Assembly (NCBI RefSeq): GCF_905220565.1
Contig: NC_059419.1
Coordinates: 9,936,670-10,000,669 of the forward strand
DNA length: 64,000 nt
Direction: 5' to 3'
From: Melitaea cinxia
Taxonomy: Eukaryota > Arthropoda > Insecta > Lepidoptera > Nymphalidae
Shown here one piece after another: positions 12,325-24,378 of this stretch; the first letter of the stretch is position 1, and each line of letters begins with the position of its first letter. The position numbers were made by a program, and so were the translations under genes. The notes under the pieces are model-generated. The model was not told the origin of the DNA. It saw only the letters and a program-made list of their open reading frames with translations, and ran no database searches.

Positions 12325-12500
12325 TCATCATCACACCAGCCTGTCGCAGTCCAGTGATGAGCATATGCGTCACCAAGCTCGCGCCAAACTTCCCGGTTTT
12401 CCACAATTCTTATCCAGCCTCAACCTGCACCCTTACGTAGACCATCGGTCCAGCGGGCTAGAGGACTTCCACACTGCGTTTGCCTACACGCGTTCTCCAC
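12325..12500 (-). mobile_element. Diverged RTE-like tail
   Basis: CATCATCATCACACCAGCCTGTCGCAGTCC start, then the same subfamily body as 10955 (TCAACCTGCACCCTTACGTA), continuing into TACACGCGTTCTCCACTACA. Confidence 0.55.
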
Positions 12501-12529
12501 TACAGGACACACGACCGTCGACCAATCAC

Positions 12530-12790
12530 ACAATAACTGAAGTAGGAAATATCCTGCTCAAAAAGTGTAGCAGCCCGACTGGGGAAGAACCTCGACATTA
12601 TAGAAGATCACAGCTAAATAATACTGCTTTCAAGCAGTGTTATTTTCCTGGTGGTAAATAAGGTGACCAGAGCTCCTGGGGGGAATTGGGAGTAGAATCG
12701 GCAACACGTTTGCGATGCTTCTGGTGTTGCAGGCGTCTATAAGCTACGGTAATTGCTTACCGTTTGCCGACCTAGTCGTATAAAAAAAGT
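12530..12790 (+). mobile_element. GAGCTCCTGGGG-family LINE tail
   Basis: Plus-oriented, almost complete, ending TGCCGACCTAGTCGTATAAAA. Confidence 0.7.
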
Positions 12791-12877
12791 GACAAATCCA
12801 CCGCCACTTCAACTATCATTTTCATATATTATTTTTATCCTAAAATACTTTAATAACAAATATAGCGTGAAACTATC

Positions 12878-13191
12878 TAATATATAAAATTCTCGTGTCG
12901 CGGTGTTTGTAGTTAAACTCCTCCGAAACGGCTTGGCCGATTCTCATGAAATTTTGTGTGCATATTGAGTAGGTCTGAGAATCGAACAACATCCATTTTT
13001 CATCCCCCTAAATGTTAAGAGTAGTCGAGCCCAAAAATTTGTTTTAATTTTTAGATAAATTATTTATTTTTTATTTTATTATGATTTGGCGTGGAAAAAT
13101 ACATACAACCCTAAATTTTCACCCTTCTACCACCAACCCCTAATTTTAAATAGCGTTTAGTGGCAAGACAACGTTTGCCGAGTCAGCTAGT
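12878..13191 (+). mobile_element. Short Helitron-like element (CAGCTAGT end)
   Basis: Starts near TATATAAAATTCTCGTGTCG and ends GTTTGCCGAGTCAGCTAGTA; interior CTCCGAAACGGCTTGGCCGA and ATGAAATTTTGTGTGCATAT. No terminal inverted repeats or ORF. The CTAGT-type 3' end and lack of duplication fit non-autonomous lepidopteran Helitrons (Lep1-like); the class is an inference. Confidence 0.6.
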
Positions 13192-13718
13192 AATTTTATA
13201 ACTTCTTTAAGAGGAAGCTGTTGAGGCATATGTACAAAGATAGTCAATTAAAAATTGTTAGGTGATACAAGAAGCAGTAATCATTGATAATAAAAACGTT
13301 GATACGAATCGGTACTATCATAACAAAAGACGAATGGTTTGTTTGTTTGTTATTGATAAACTTTGTAACGACTAAAGTTAAATAATTAAAGCTACACTGT
13401 ACAAAAGGACAGGCCATCTTATTCTTAAGGATTAGTGCTTTCAAATAACCATAAAAATTTAGTTTCAGAAGAAATAAGATGGATCATATTAAGATTCCTT
13501 GGCCTACATTAAATAATAAATTGCTTCTTTATGACAAAGGCTATAATGTAAAGGTTCGTAGGTAAATTCATTTATCTACTGAAACTTACATAGTTTACGT
13601 TGGCTTTCTAACTTTAACACATCAGTGCATTTGTAAACGTTTACTGATATATAATGATATATTTAAGAGCTAACTTCGTACCGCATTAAAATTGAACAGC
13701 ACACAGCACTAGCTTGTG
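13192..13718. other. No feature seen
   Basis: AT-rich; no repeat or coding signal recognised. Confidence 0.35.
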
Positions 13719-13982
13719 GCTGTTGCGCTAGCGGTTATGGGTTCGATCCTCGCACATGACAAAAATTTGTATTGGGTATTTGTGCAGTCATTGTGGGTCT
13801 CCTCACCGTGCCTCGGAGAGCACGTTAAGCCGTCGGTCCCGTTTGTTATCATGTACACCTGATAACGATAATTACACGTAGTAGGGAAACCTATGCACGG
13901 TGGGAAGACCCACAAGGGCTGCACAAACACGTAGACCATGGCAAACATCTGTATGGCCAATACAAATGTTTGTCTTTTACTA
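13719..13982. mobile_element. SINE type A, head followed by inverted partial copy
   Basis: Plus-strand head and body (GGTTATGGGTTCGATCCTCG to TAGTAGGGAAACC), then at about 13892 it switches to an inverted body segment (GACCCACAAGGGCTGCACAA to AATACAAATGTTTGTC). The two halves are complementary. Confidence 0.75.
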
Positions 13983-14081
13983 CTTATAATTGTAAATTTT
14001 CACTTTGTGTTTATTTGATAATTAACTAAAAAACTTACAGTTGCACATAATTATAGAATGATCAAGCTACAACAAGCACAG

Positions 14082-14285
14082 CAGGAATTTCCTGCTCAAA
14101 ATCTGAAGCAGCCCGACTGATCTCTTACAGAAGATCACAGCTAAATAATACTGTTTTCAAGCAGTATTGTGTTCCTGTTGGTGAGTAAGGTGACCAGAGC
14201 TCAGCAGCAGAGCAGAGCAGTAATCTCTTACCATCTGGTGAGCCGTACGCTTGTTTGCCGACGTAGTGATATTTAAAAAAAAAAC
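14082..14285 (+). mobile_element. GAGCTCCTGGGG-family tail with internal deletion
   Basis: The GGTGTTGCAGGCGTC part is replaced by a short AGCAGCAGAGCAGAGCAG simple repeat. Confidence 0.65.
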
Positions 14286-15200
14286 AATCAAATCGTAGCA
14301 GTAATCTAAGTTGGAAGGCTATCTTATATCTCACGCTGATATTAACTCTGTATATACACGTATACTGTGACAACGAAGTACTCCGACCGAGGCCGAATTA
14401 AGCTAACTAGTTATGACGAGGCTTAGGTGTGTATGAGTGCTGAGCGTAATCTCGTTGTTCTTGATGTGTGCTGAACAACATGACACGATGATACACTAAA
14501 CCTGGTTTTCGCTCCTGGGGTTTTGATTAAAATTTCCGCCCCAATTATGGGTACAAGGTTTTTACTTCAAAATCTAAAATAAAGAATTTTAAAAAAATAC
14601 CTCGTTAATTAATACCAGTTTTCGATCTGTGACTTTGTCCACTTTGATTACACAATCGTTACTGCCCTGATTTTTCATGATAAAATATAGCATATACAAT
14701 AAGATTGGATGTGGATTTACTGATGTACTCATACTGTATTTCATGCAAATTTATTTATTTATTATTATTTATCTTTAACGATAATTAAAAGTTTAAAATG
14801 TAGATTCGAACGTGCTTCGGAACCTATTTGACTAAAGTTGTTTATGATTTTGATTTTTTTTTTTTAATCTATAAATAGTTTATCCACATATAATCGAAAA
14901 ATCAAATCATTCCTGTTTATAATATTAGTGTAGATTTCTCATTAGTAGAGTTATTTTTAAACTAACATCAATGTAACAGGATATATGTTTCAATACAATG
15001 TCAGCAAGACGATTACGCGAGTAATGTTCTGCTCAAACGTTATTAATGGAAACGTCCATAGTGGAATGAAATAAATAAACTTAATTTAGATAAAACGATC
15101 TGACTAATGGAATAAAATAAATAAAATTAATTAATATAAAACGATCGTTATGGATTAGTTAGTAAAGTTTTATAAATACATAATATATAACAATAATAAT
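14286..15200. other. No feature seen
   Basis: AT-rich sequence without recognisable genes. Confidence 0.35.
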
Positions 15201-15204
15201 TAAT

Positions 15205-15325
15205 CTATATATTAATACGTGAAGCAAAAACTTTCACGCCTTTTACGAAAATTACGCGGATGAAGGAGTATGGAATTTCGCACACTTGTATATAGTTTAT
15301 ATAGAGAATGAGTGTAGAATGCTAA
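15205..15325 (+). repeat. Dispersed repeat paired with 29640-29765
   Basis: ACGTGAAGCAAAAACTTTCACG, GGAGTATGGAATTTCGCACAC; an inverted relative occurs at 29640-29765 (GTGTGCGAAATTTCATACTCC). Class unknown. Confidence 0.5.
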
Positions 15326-15914
15326 TATTTTTTTATTATTTATAAAAAATAAATTAAATTAATTAAAAAAAAAACACTATACACACTACCATGTATTTGA
15401 CACACACGCATCTTTTGTTTAGTATTCAAACTTATTATGTAAATTAATTATGTTCGAATTTCGAACACCGGGCGACCACTATTATTGTTATAAATGTACT
15501 CAAACTCTCAAGATCACATGCCGGAAACAGCACATATTTGAAGAATAAATATTTAATTAATTATACAATATTTGTAAAACTTCTCCTAAACGGAGAAAGA
15601 GGCCTATTCCCAGCAATTAGCCGGTACAGGCTGTATTATGTATGTTACAATAGAAGTAAAATAACTAAAATGGTATCATTATTACACAATTTGTACGTAA
15701 AAACTCAACCATGAAAACATTATCAATCCACGCGTTCACACAATTGATCAAACGGTACGACGTAGCAATTACGACGAAAATAATTTGTTTTCAATTAATA
15801 ATTCATTGAAGTGGTAACGCGTGTATCGTTCGATATGAAAGCTCTATTATGCCATTTCGTTTATAACGTTTAGTACAAAACGAAGCCATCGTTAAGGATA
15901 TTTATTTTTTTTAC

Positions 15915-16180
15915 TTTTTAGCTGACTTCATAAATAGAGAGTTTCGATTCGACTGTATTTTGTTCTATTTCATGTGTTACCTCATAACTTTGTACTGGGT
16001 GGATTGGTTTGGATAATTGTTTTTTTAATTGAAAGGTAGAGCTTGTCACGCCCCATTTAAATTTTAGCAAGACTGACTAGGCTTTTTGAGTTATCTGTAA
16101 TTATGCATATTACTTGACTATTTTTTTCTCTAACTACGTTGTATTACTGATTGATGTTATTGAAGTCGGTTTTTTTTCGT
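15915..16180. mobile_element. AACCGACTTC element, shortened
   Basis: TAGCTGACTTCATAAATAGAG to TATTGAAGTCGGTTTTTTTT; lacks the GGATCTGATGATGGGATCC block. Confidence 0.55.
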
Positions 16181-16204
16181 TTACAAGCAAATAAAATTGT
16201 TTGT

Positions 16205-16345
16205 TAGAGCGTTATCCCGCCATCGTTCGACTTCTTAAGTTCCAAGGGGGTAGTGGAACCTTGTTATCCCTTAGTTGTCTCTTACGACACCCACTGTGAC
16301 ACCCCACACCCACATTACGGTGGCTATATTCTTTGGCGCCGTAGC
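16205..16345 (-). mobile_element. RTE-like 5' part of the 3' unit
   Basis: TTATCCCGCCATCGTTCGAC to TGGCTATATTCTTTGGCGCC only; the tail side is missing, replaced by the AACCGACTTC element upstream. Confidence 0.6.
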
Positions 16346-16639
16346 CACACAGCACATCTTACTAATAATAAATAAATGTTGTAACGTAAAAATTTCCTTT
16401 CCCAGAATTTTCAAATATCCCACATTAATAACCGGAATCGTCTGTATTGAAACGCGAAGGAAGATTAACATTGAGGGCCTTAAACTTTCAAAATGAAATA
16501 TGGGAGTTTTTGTTTGTTTCTAAGGGCCTGTTTCACAAGTTATGAATAAGGCTATTTGATAGATGACAGTATTCAACAGACTAAATTTTTTATACATTAT
16601 TCTTTTTTACCATCGAATTCCTCTATAGCAATACATAAA

Positions 16640-17023
16640 ATAAAAATGTAACGGATCGCTGTCTGTATATGGAAGATATGTGAGAAAAAATATTATTGGG
16701 ACCTTTATTAACGCAAATAGCAAAGATTGTTAGAATTTTTGTCTGTTTGGCTGTGCGTTTGTGCACGGTAATTTTAGGAACGGCTTATCCGATTTATGTG
16801 TGATTTTCACGAATATATTGTGGCAAGCTAAACATTAACATTTAGTGTTTGTTTCACGTCAATCGGTTCATAAATAAAAATGTTATGCCAATTTAAATAA
16901 TCACGTTGAAACTGTAAATACCGACGGTATTTATAATCCAAAATAAACCAAAAGATATATCCAAAAAATGTTGTCCAAAGTCATTACCCCACGCGGACAA
17001 AGTTTCGGTCACAGCTAGTTTAG
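16640..17023 (+). mobile_element. Helitron-like element, diverged
   Basis: Ends ACGCGGACAAAGTTTCGGTCACAGCTAGTTTA; interior GGAACGGCTTATCCGATTTAT. Start not certain. Confidence 0.45.
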
Positions 17024-17024
17024 A

Positions 17025-18645
17025 AGATATTTCTAATCGCAAATATAAATCTAAAATTGTAGTTTATTTTTTGACGAGAGACAGGAACCTAAATGTCTAT
17101 TTTACCTCCTACTGTTAAAGTCTATTCTTAGCTTATTTGCTGGATAAGCTCTATCCAAAACAATTCTGGTGGAACAGGCCATAATGAAATATAGTATAAG
17201 TTTCAAATTTACCGCATTCGTCTTTTTAAAGTGTAATTGGGTGAAATGACTCAGTAAATACGAGGATTGATTTTCTACAGTTGGGCGGCAGCTTTGAGTT
17301 TGGGGTAAATGAATTTGTAAGTGACAAAGATGACCTACTTTTATAAGAAAGTTTGACCCATTTATTAATTACTAGGCGAATAACTGAACTAGTAGTAATA
17401 ATGTGTTTCACTTGTAATAGCTAAGTAGTAATAACATTATGATAATCACTGAAAACATTACAACCGTGCTTAGGTAAAGTCATTAACCGTTGTTCATCGC
17501 TTTTGTCATTTTGACGTCATTAACTTTCCTTTATAGTCTAAGATCCGAACCTTAGTCGACCTTCACCGAGCTGATAATAGAATGAAACATTAGTTTATAA
17601 TAAATTTAGTATATTAGATAATATATTAAAAATGGGTTGCCTAAAAAATTCTGGACTGACTATGTCTAATTTTTTTTTCAATTCTGACTTGATAGTATGA
17701 AACCTATAGATAAACCTTTGGGTTTCCTATTATTTACCTGGACAAACTACTGGAGTGCTAGGTATGTAGAAGAAAACTGGCCTCGTCATACCTATTTATA
17801 ACTATAGGCAACCCAACGGCTGCACATTGGGTGCGTTCCACTAAAGGACGTTACGAGATAAGTTCGGATCTTCTACCGTTATGATTACAAGTAAAAGTAT
17901 ATCACTAAGGCTACTTTGTGAAAGCTATATTTTTAATTTACTATATGTAGATCTATAAAATACAAAATATGAATCAATTATTTTCTAAATTCGAATAACT
18001 GACTTTTACCTAAATACGGCAACGGTCTTCTTTCCCTATTCTCCTCCTACATACACCCAGAGCCTTATATCCAGCAGTGAGATGTTATAGACTGAATCAT
18101 CTTCATTACTCTTTGTCGTTTTAAACTAATAAAAATGGGAACACCAGAACCATTTAAGCGTATTTTAAAGTAAAAAAATAATAATATCTATATATACTTT
18201 TAATTTACCCCAAAACCCATCACAGGTATATTAGAGACTAATTGTTATTTAAACTAATTACCTTTTCTCACTTATGTAGTATCACAAAGCTGTTCTTAGA
18301 TCGTACGAAGCTTTCCTTGAAACTTAATGACACTATTCGTACACAGCGCAGCCTTCCTCCTCTCCCGAGGGGGTCTTGTAATGGGTAGTCCTCCGACTAT
18401 CATCTCGGAGGGGTTGATAGCCACTTACGAGGTTTTAAGTGCCTTTTAGTTACATCGTCCAGCTATGTATGCCACAAGAATATTATTACGTAATTTTGTA
18501 ATAGGTACGTAATTTTTGTAATAGGTACACATACTATATTTTTTGTGAATAAAAATATCTAAATAATTAAAAATATCGTTATTCAGGCTTTAAATATAAT
18601 CACTATTTTATAAAACAAAATTATATTAATGTTTGAAAAATTTAC
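17025..18645. other. Mostly single-copy AT-rich DNA
   Basis: A SINE type A tail remnant at 18040-18105 and a short GC-rich piece at 18345-18445 (CCTCCTCTCCCGAGGGGGTC, with CCGACTATCATCTCGGAGG foldback) are the only marks. Confidence 0.35.
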
Positions 18646-18649
18646 TATC

Positions 18650-18720
18650 GTTATTGTGAACGTACCACCGATTTGGAATGTAGATTCTGCAGAGAAGAAT
18701 CGGCAAGAAACTCTGAATTT
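18650..18720 (-). mobile_element. CR1-type LINE 3' tail fragment
   Basis: GTACCACCGATTTGGAATG to AATCGGCAAGAAACTCTGAA only. Confidence 0.65.
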
Positions 18721-18916
18721 AGTCTTGAATAATCTGTATGTATGTATATCTATACTAATATTATAAAGAGGTAAAGTTTCTAACTTTGTTTGTTTGTAGG
18801 GGGTAATCCTCGCAAATACTGGTCTGATCACGGAAACTATCACTAACAGAACACTATTCAGGAGTGACATAGGCTATATTTTATTGTGATTTGACAAAAA
18901 ATTCAATCAAAAATCT

Positions 18917-19115
18917 TATATATAAAATTCTCGTGTTAGTGTTAGATATCGTACTCCTCCGAAACGGCTAAATTGATTTTTATGAAATTTTGTGTGCATA
19001 TCTGGTAGATCCGAGAATCGGCCAACATTTATTTTTCATACAGCTATAAGGGGAGAGAATTAAGGGGGGTTAATGACATATATGAAAAAACAACGTTTGC
19101 GGGTTCAGCTAGTGT
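18917..19115 (+). mobile_element. Helitron-like element, copy
   Basis: TATATAAAATTCTCGTG to GCGGGTTCAGCTAGTG; shorter interior than the 12878 copy. A related start (CTATACTAATATTATAAAGA) lies at 18760. Confidence 0.6.
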
Positions 19116-19247
19116 ATCTATAAAATCATTACTATTTATAATGTTTATATGAAGCAAATATTGTAATTCTAATTATTATAAGCATTTTTTCAATAAAAAA
19201 ATTTATTATGGTACCAAAATTATTACGAGATGTGATTATATCACTTC

Positions 19248-19365
19248 AGCCTATCGCAGTCCACTGCTGGACATAGGCCTCCCCAAGTTCGCGCCGGACA
19301 TCTCGCTTTTCCGCAATCCTCATCCAACCTACACCGGCAATCTTACGAAGATCGTCGATTGATCA
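19248..19365 (-). mobile_element. RTE-like tail
   Basis: Minus-oriented: CAGCCTATCGCAGTCCACTG, CTCCCCAAGTTCGCGCC, then the 10955-type body. Confidence 0.65.
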
Positions 19366-19369
19366 AGAT

Positions 19370-20616
19370 GTGATTAGCTCCCTCAGTTAAATCCAGAATG
19401 CACCTGAGCGAGATGGAGTCGCCCTTCCCTCAGAAACTAAGTTACAGCACAAATTGTACTAAACACTATATTAACAGGATAAATGTTTGACCGTTTATTT
19501 TGTTGATAATTCATGAGAAATAATTATTTATTTTTTTATTAAATTGAAAAGTAATTGTTGTGTTTCATGTTTTGATTCTAAAATTACTTTAATTCTGTAA
19601 TACTTGTTCCATAATTGTCAAAAATTTCACAACACGATTTATTTCGAGATCACAAACGTCAATAAAAAATTAGAATCATAAAAAAACTTCCACAAATGTA
19701 CGACAGTGAGGGATCTTCAAACATTCAAACATTACATATACTTTATGATACCTATAGAAAAATAACAGAAAGCAAAAGAATCGCGATTCCAGTTCCGCAT
19801 TTCTCATCCGCCATTATTCAACCCGTCACAAGAAGGGAAAAATAAAAACTATTTGTACAGCACTTCCAAACACAAAGAGACAAACATATGTAAAAGATGC
19901 TCTACAGTGAATAATAAGGACATGGCTATACCTAATACATACATTAGTGTCGACTGTATACGAACCGTTCAGGATACAAGGGTTCTATTCGAAAATGTCA
20001 TTATTAGTCTTTTGTGGTTCCTTATAAAAGTGTTTAATAGAACTTTATAACTAGGACTCCAATCTCCGTGAACAGGTGACTGTTATTCCAAAAATATCCA
20101 TTTAATTATTAAATATACTATATTAGTAAATTTCTCAGTAAATTATTAAACAACCATTAAGGTGTACAGATGTAGAACAGACCATTTTTTTTTTCCTTTT
20201 TACTGCTGAATCTACTTCTGGTATCGATGATAGGTTAACTTTTGACTGTAACTAATTAATTAACGCAAATTTAATTTTTAGATGCAATTTTTTGATGTAT
20301 TGTATTTAATTGGTAATAAAATAAATAAATCTAAAAGGTAACCATAAACTTAATGATCAATGTTGCAAAAAATATCATTTCTAAGACAAAACCCAATGGA
20401 GTTTTAATACAAAAACTTCTCTAACGACCCTCCACCTCATCTTGTCTCTTGACAGGCGCCCATTTTTCATCCAGATAATTAGAAATGCGATTCAGCGGAA
20501 AAATTCATTCAGAATTTTATGCCACAAGTACACGGTTTGAATATTTATAAATTGTATGTAAATTTTTTGCGTAATGTTACGAAATTAACATAATATTACA
20601 TGTAAAATAATTAAGT
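19370..20616. other. AT-rich flank of the LTR element
   Basis: No coding signal recognised. Confidence 0.35.
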
Positions 20617-20620
20617 ATAT

Positions 20621-22286
20621 TGTAACGTAGTAAAATTGTGGTGCATAGCGACATCTAGTTATAGCCGCGGTATTACTATTGATCCTGGTATTGAGGTTTA
20701 TCTAGCGAAGCTTGCGGGCTCACTAGATGGCGTGCTTGGAGAGTTGCTATGTATTTGCACGGTTTTGTTTTTACATTGTTTCATATTTAAATATTTATTT
20801 AATTGCTTAGGATTTTTGTCTAAATTGTTTTTATAAATAATATTAAAAAAAAAATAAAAATATATAGATTTATTTCGGTTTGCTGTATTGGATAAATTTT
20901 TAATTTTGAGTGGCAACACTGCCAGATTAAAGGACTTTCGCTTCGACCATGATTGGGAACGGCGAGGGAAAGATTTCACGTTTTCGTGTTTTGTTGGCCA
21001 GGTTCGCCTGCATATTAAAAATTATGTCTCTGAAGTAGAGAATAATAATTTTATTTATCTCAACAATAATGGTGAGTTAATTTCGATATTTTGGTGGGAC
21101 CTTTTTCCCTTTGTGTTTGTGATAACCTTTAGGTGTCATATAACTCGTAATTTACTTTTGTTACAGCTTCCTTATTTTGTTCATTTTGAAATAGATATTT
21201 TTATCTGATTTCGGGGATGGTGGGAACGAGAGATTACATTTATGCAATCTACTCTGGTAAGATTTTAAACCATTCTTTTAAATTTTGCATCGGTTCGATT
21301 CCGCCATTTTGACAACGTGTTTTCTTTGTTTCAGGGTTTTTTTTTTTGATTCTTTCATTTTTATATTTCCTTAGTATTTTATTGTTTTATTTTATTATAT
21401 TACGTAACTAATTAATGGAGATATGACTTTAGAAGAAAATACACTTGCGTTACCATGATGTAGGAAAAATTTAAATATGAAAAATTTATAATTTGAAATT
21501 AAAATGGAACTTAAATGAGTTACAAACAGAACTCAAACTTAAAATTATATTTCGATTTCATTCTGTCATTTTCGTTAAACTTCAATCATCGAGGCCTGGA
21601 TATTTGAATTTGGAATTTAAATAAAACACTAAAAGGTATCTTTTCAATATTTTGAAAGCTGAGTCTACCGTGGATCACCAGAGCAATGAAACATCTGTCC
21701 GTATTAAAGTAGAACCTTTGGGCTGGAGATCCTGCTCATCGAAACTTCCTGTTGAAACCTTAACACCCGGTGGATGTCCAGAGCAAATTGACAATTCAAG
21801 TAATTGGTATGAATTAAAGCAGAAGAGGTACAGACTTTCTCATTATTTAGTTGATCTATGCTTATTTACAAGGTTATTTGATTTCTGGTGGTATACTCGT
21901 TAAGCTCATTATACTCGTTAAGCAATTATACTCATCACGTATTTTTTTTTAATGTAGTAAATATATTAAGAACCTTCTCTCTACGACTGAGCAACCTTAG
22001 TATTTGTTTAAATTGTAATTTCTGAAGTGATGGTTTTGGGGTTAGCTAGGTAGGCTTATTTATTTATTATATTTTGTTACATGAGGGTAAGTGTAAAAAA
22101 TGGAAATTAAACTACCTTAATGTTGAATATCTAGTTGGTTTATTATTTAAATCTTTTTTTTTCCTACCTGCTTAAAATTTGTATATGGTCCTAGCCCTAA
22201 AGTTATATCACTATTTTTTTTTGTCAACGGCACATTGTATTCCGAAAATAGCCGGGCAACTTTTTCCGTCAATGTGTCGGGTGGCA
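20621..22286 (+). repeat. 5' LTR (1,666 bp)
   Basis: Same length as the right LTR, and no difference was noticed on reading, including four short shadow ORFs with identical translations in both copies. It contains the phrase GCGACATCTAGTTATAGCCG near the start and several AATAAA-like stretches around 20840-20870. It is unusually long for an element with so small an interior. Confidence 0.93.
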
Positions 22287-23350
22287 AATGGCGCCCACGG
22301 ATTAATTTAAATTGTGATGTTTATATACAAACATAGATGTTAGAGTGAAGCAATAAAACCCATGGTTTATTTTGAATTTTTTTTTTTGTTGTAATCACAG
22401 TTTAATATCATTTTTTTGTTGCGAGTATAATTTTTTTTTAATGTTATCTTGTTTGATGAGTATATCACCCGTAGATTTTGAAAATACTGTAATATTAGTA
22501 GTATTTTGAGTTTTGACAATTGTCAGTGTGTAAAGAAAAAATTTTAAAAGTAAATAATTTTTTTTTTGCATTTTGTTGGTATCAAATCATATTTGCAATT
22601 ATTCATTCTTGTTTGCACTGCATATTGTGCCTTGGCATTTTGTTTATTTTTTCTTTTGGGAGGTTTTGACTTTCAAAGTTTTCCGTGAAGAGGTTCTTTT
22701 GACAATTGTTAAGATTCAGTAGTTTCTTAGACATAGTTACATTTATATTTATTTATTTGATTAGATTAGTTACTTTTATTTGATTTAGAGGTTGGGGGTT
22801 ATACCATACCACACTTCAAGTTGTTTGGATAATTCTGATAATTTAGATATTGTATTTTCTTTATTTTATTCTGGGTTCATATAGAGTTATATGAACATTT
22901 CAACTGACCAATGTTAAATTGTATTTGGTATTTCATAGTAAGTTGATTGTTTTTGTTTAGAGTTATTATAATTTATACCTAGTTTAGGTTATATACATTT
23001 TTTTTTTTGTTGAGTTGTGTATATGAAGGCTGTGCCACATTGATTATTTTGACACATAAGGCTGTATCACACCTCACAATTTTGTATGTTATTTAGTATT
23101 ATTTCTTCTTTCTTCTGTATACTTTAGAAATATTATTTTGTAATGGAAGCATAGTTGTTGAGATATTATTTAGAGTAGGCTAAGTTTAAACATTTCTTTT
23201 TTTTTGTTTTTTTTTAATAGTATGTTTAAATTCCGTATAAGTAATTTTGATTTTTTGTTGAAGCTTTTGTAACCTTTTTTTTTTTAGTAACGATAATACC
23301 ACCGGGATCCATTTCTAGTATCTTGGCTGTACCGATTTTTATAAATCAAA
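22287..23350 (+). other. LTR-element leader
   Basis: AT-rich untranslated leader between primer-binding site and the gag-like ORF. It has many T-tracts and no ORF of note. A T-rich tract ending in TTTTTTTTTAG near 23287 precedes the ORF and would serve as a 3' splice site. Confidence 0.5.
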
Positions 23351-23599
23351 ATGGAACAAACTTTTGTGCAATTTCACTCTCTTTTGAAAGACGAATTAAC
23401 TTATGAGGTGTCCATTCGTTCTGAAACGCCAGCACCTACTGTGCTTGGTTTAAAGAAACAATTAAAACATTTAATAACAGAGATTCCTTCTGAATCAATT
23501 TTGGAAACGGACATTGATGCTGAAACCGAGTTGGAGGTTGTTTCTCAAAAACTTCAGGATTTAAAAGATTTAATTAAGAAATTTGAGGTAAATATTTAG
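23351..23599 (+). CDS. Short gag-like ORF of the LTR element
   Basis: 82 codons starting at an ATG in the context AATCAAAATGG. The product is acidic and helical, with the pattern ELTYEVSIR, a threonine-valine-x-x-leucine start of a second helix and a leucine-rich third segment. This resembles the N-terminal part of some insect gag proteins, though the match is from pattern only. The ORF ends 12 nt beyond a good donor (GAG|GTAAAT), so it may be the first exon of a spliced gag or a truncated one. No zinc-knuckle, protease or polymerase motif follows. Confidence 0.5.
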   Translation: MEQTFVQFHSLLKDELTYEVSIRSETPAPTVLGLKKQLKHLITEIPSESILETDIDAETELEVVSQKLQDLKDLIKKFEVNI

Positions 23600-24378
23600 C
23601 ATTTCATTTTTGTGGTCTTTACTGTTTGGATATTTAAGTTTCGACTATATTCAATTAGTTTTTTTTTGAGTGTGTAGTGATGTACTGAGTTAGCAGTTAC
23701 ATTACCATGGTTTGAATAGGGATTGATGAAGTTGATGTAAGTAAGGTTAGGATGCTTGAGATTTGTGTGTTCGTGGAAGACTAGCAAAAGGGAGTAAATA
23801 ACTTGTGATGCTGATATTTATTGTCTTAAGATTTTGGCTGATTGATACATTGTATTTTTTTTATTTTTTTGGATTTTTCCGTGTATTTTCCGTTTTGTTT
23901 AGTTCCTGGGTTATTGAATTTCATTTCAAGATTCTGATTTCAGGTCTTTGTTATGTTCAGTTCCAGGAAAACTACTATTTCTTATTTAGAACCAATTCTA
24001 ATAAATAGTAGAAACTTTTGCATTTTCTTGTGATTAGTCGCTAGGAAGGGCGCACTACTACACATGATTCGATTTCAAACATTGTCTTTTGACAATTGTA
24101 TTCCGGCGGTTGGCAGCAAGGAGTGAGTCACCGTGGAGTTAGCTTCATTGCATTTAACAATGAGCTGGGAGGTGATGTCAAGGTGCTCTCACTTAAGCAC
24201 ATTTTGATACACCGCAATATTATTGTTTTTTTTCTTTTGCTGTATATATAGTATACGTTAGTGTTTGCATTTTTTTTAAGTGTTCCGGAAAGTTTAGTTG
24301 GAATTTCTTTAGTTCAGGTCTGAAACGCTGAGGGCAGCGTGGTTCACCCGGTGAACCTTTTCGTAAGGGGGGGGGTAT
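23600..24378 (+). other. LTR-element 3' interior without pol
   Basis: Where pol would be expected there are only short broken frames. The final 350 bp are more GC-rich and include a direct approach to the purine tract at 24365-24375. No RT, RNase H or integrase signature was found on either strand. Confidence 0.6.

Noticed and set aside
20888..21208. 106-codon ORF inside the LTRs (repeated at 24646-24966)
   Set aside because: Present in both LTRs, no recognisable domain, hydrophobic/AT-driven composition and a GTGAGT/ACAG intron-like interruption; treated as LTR sequence.
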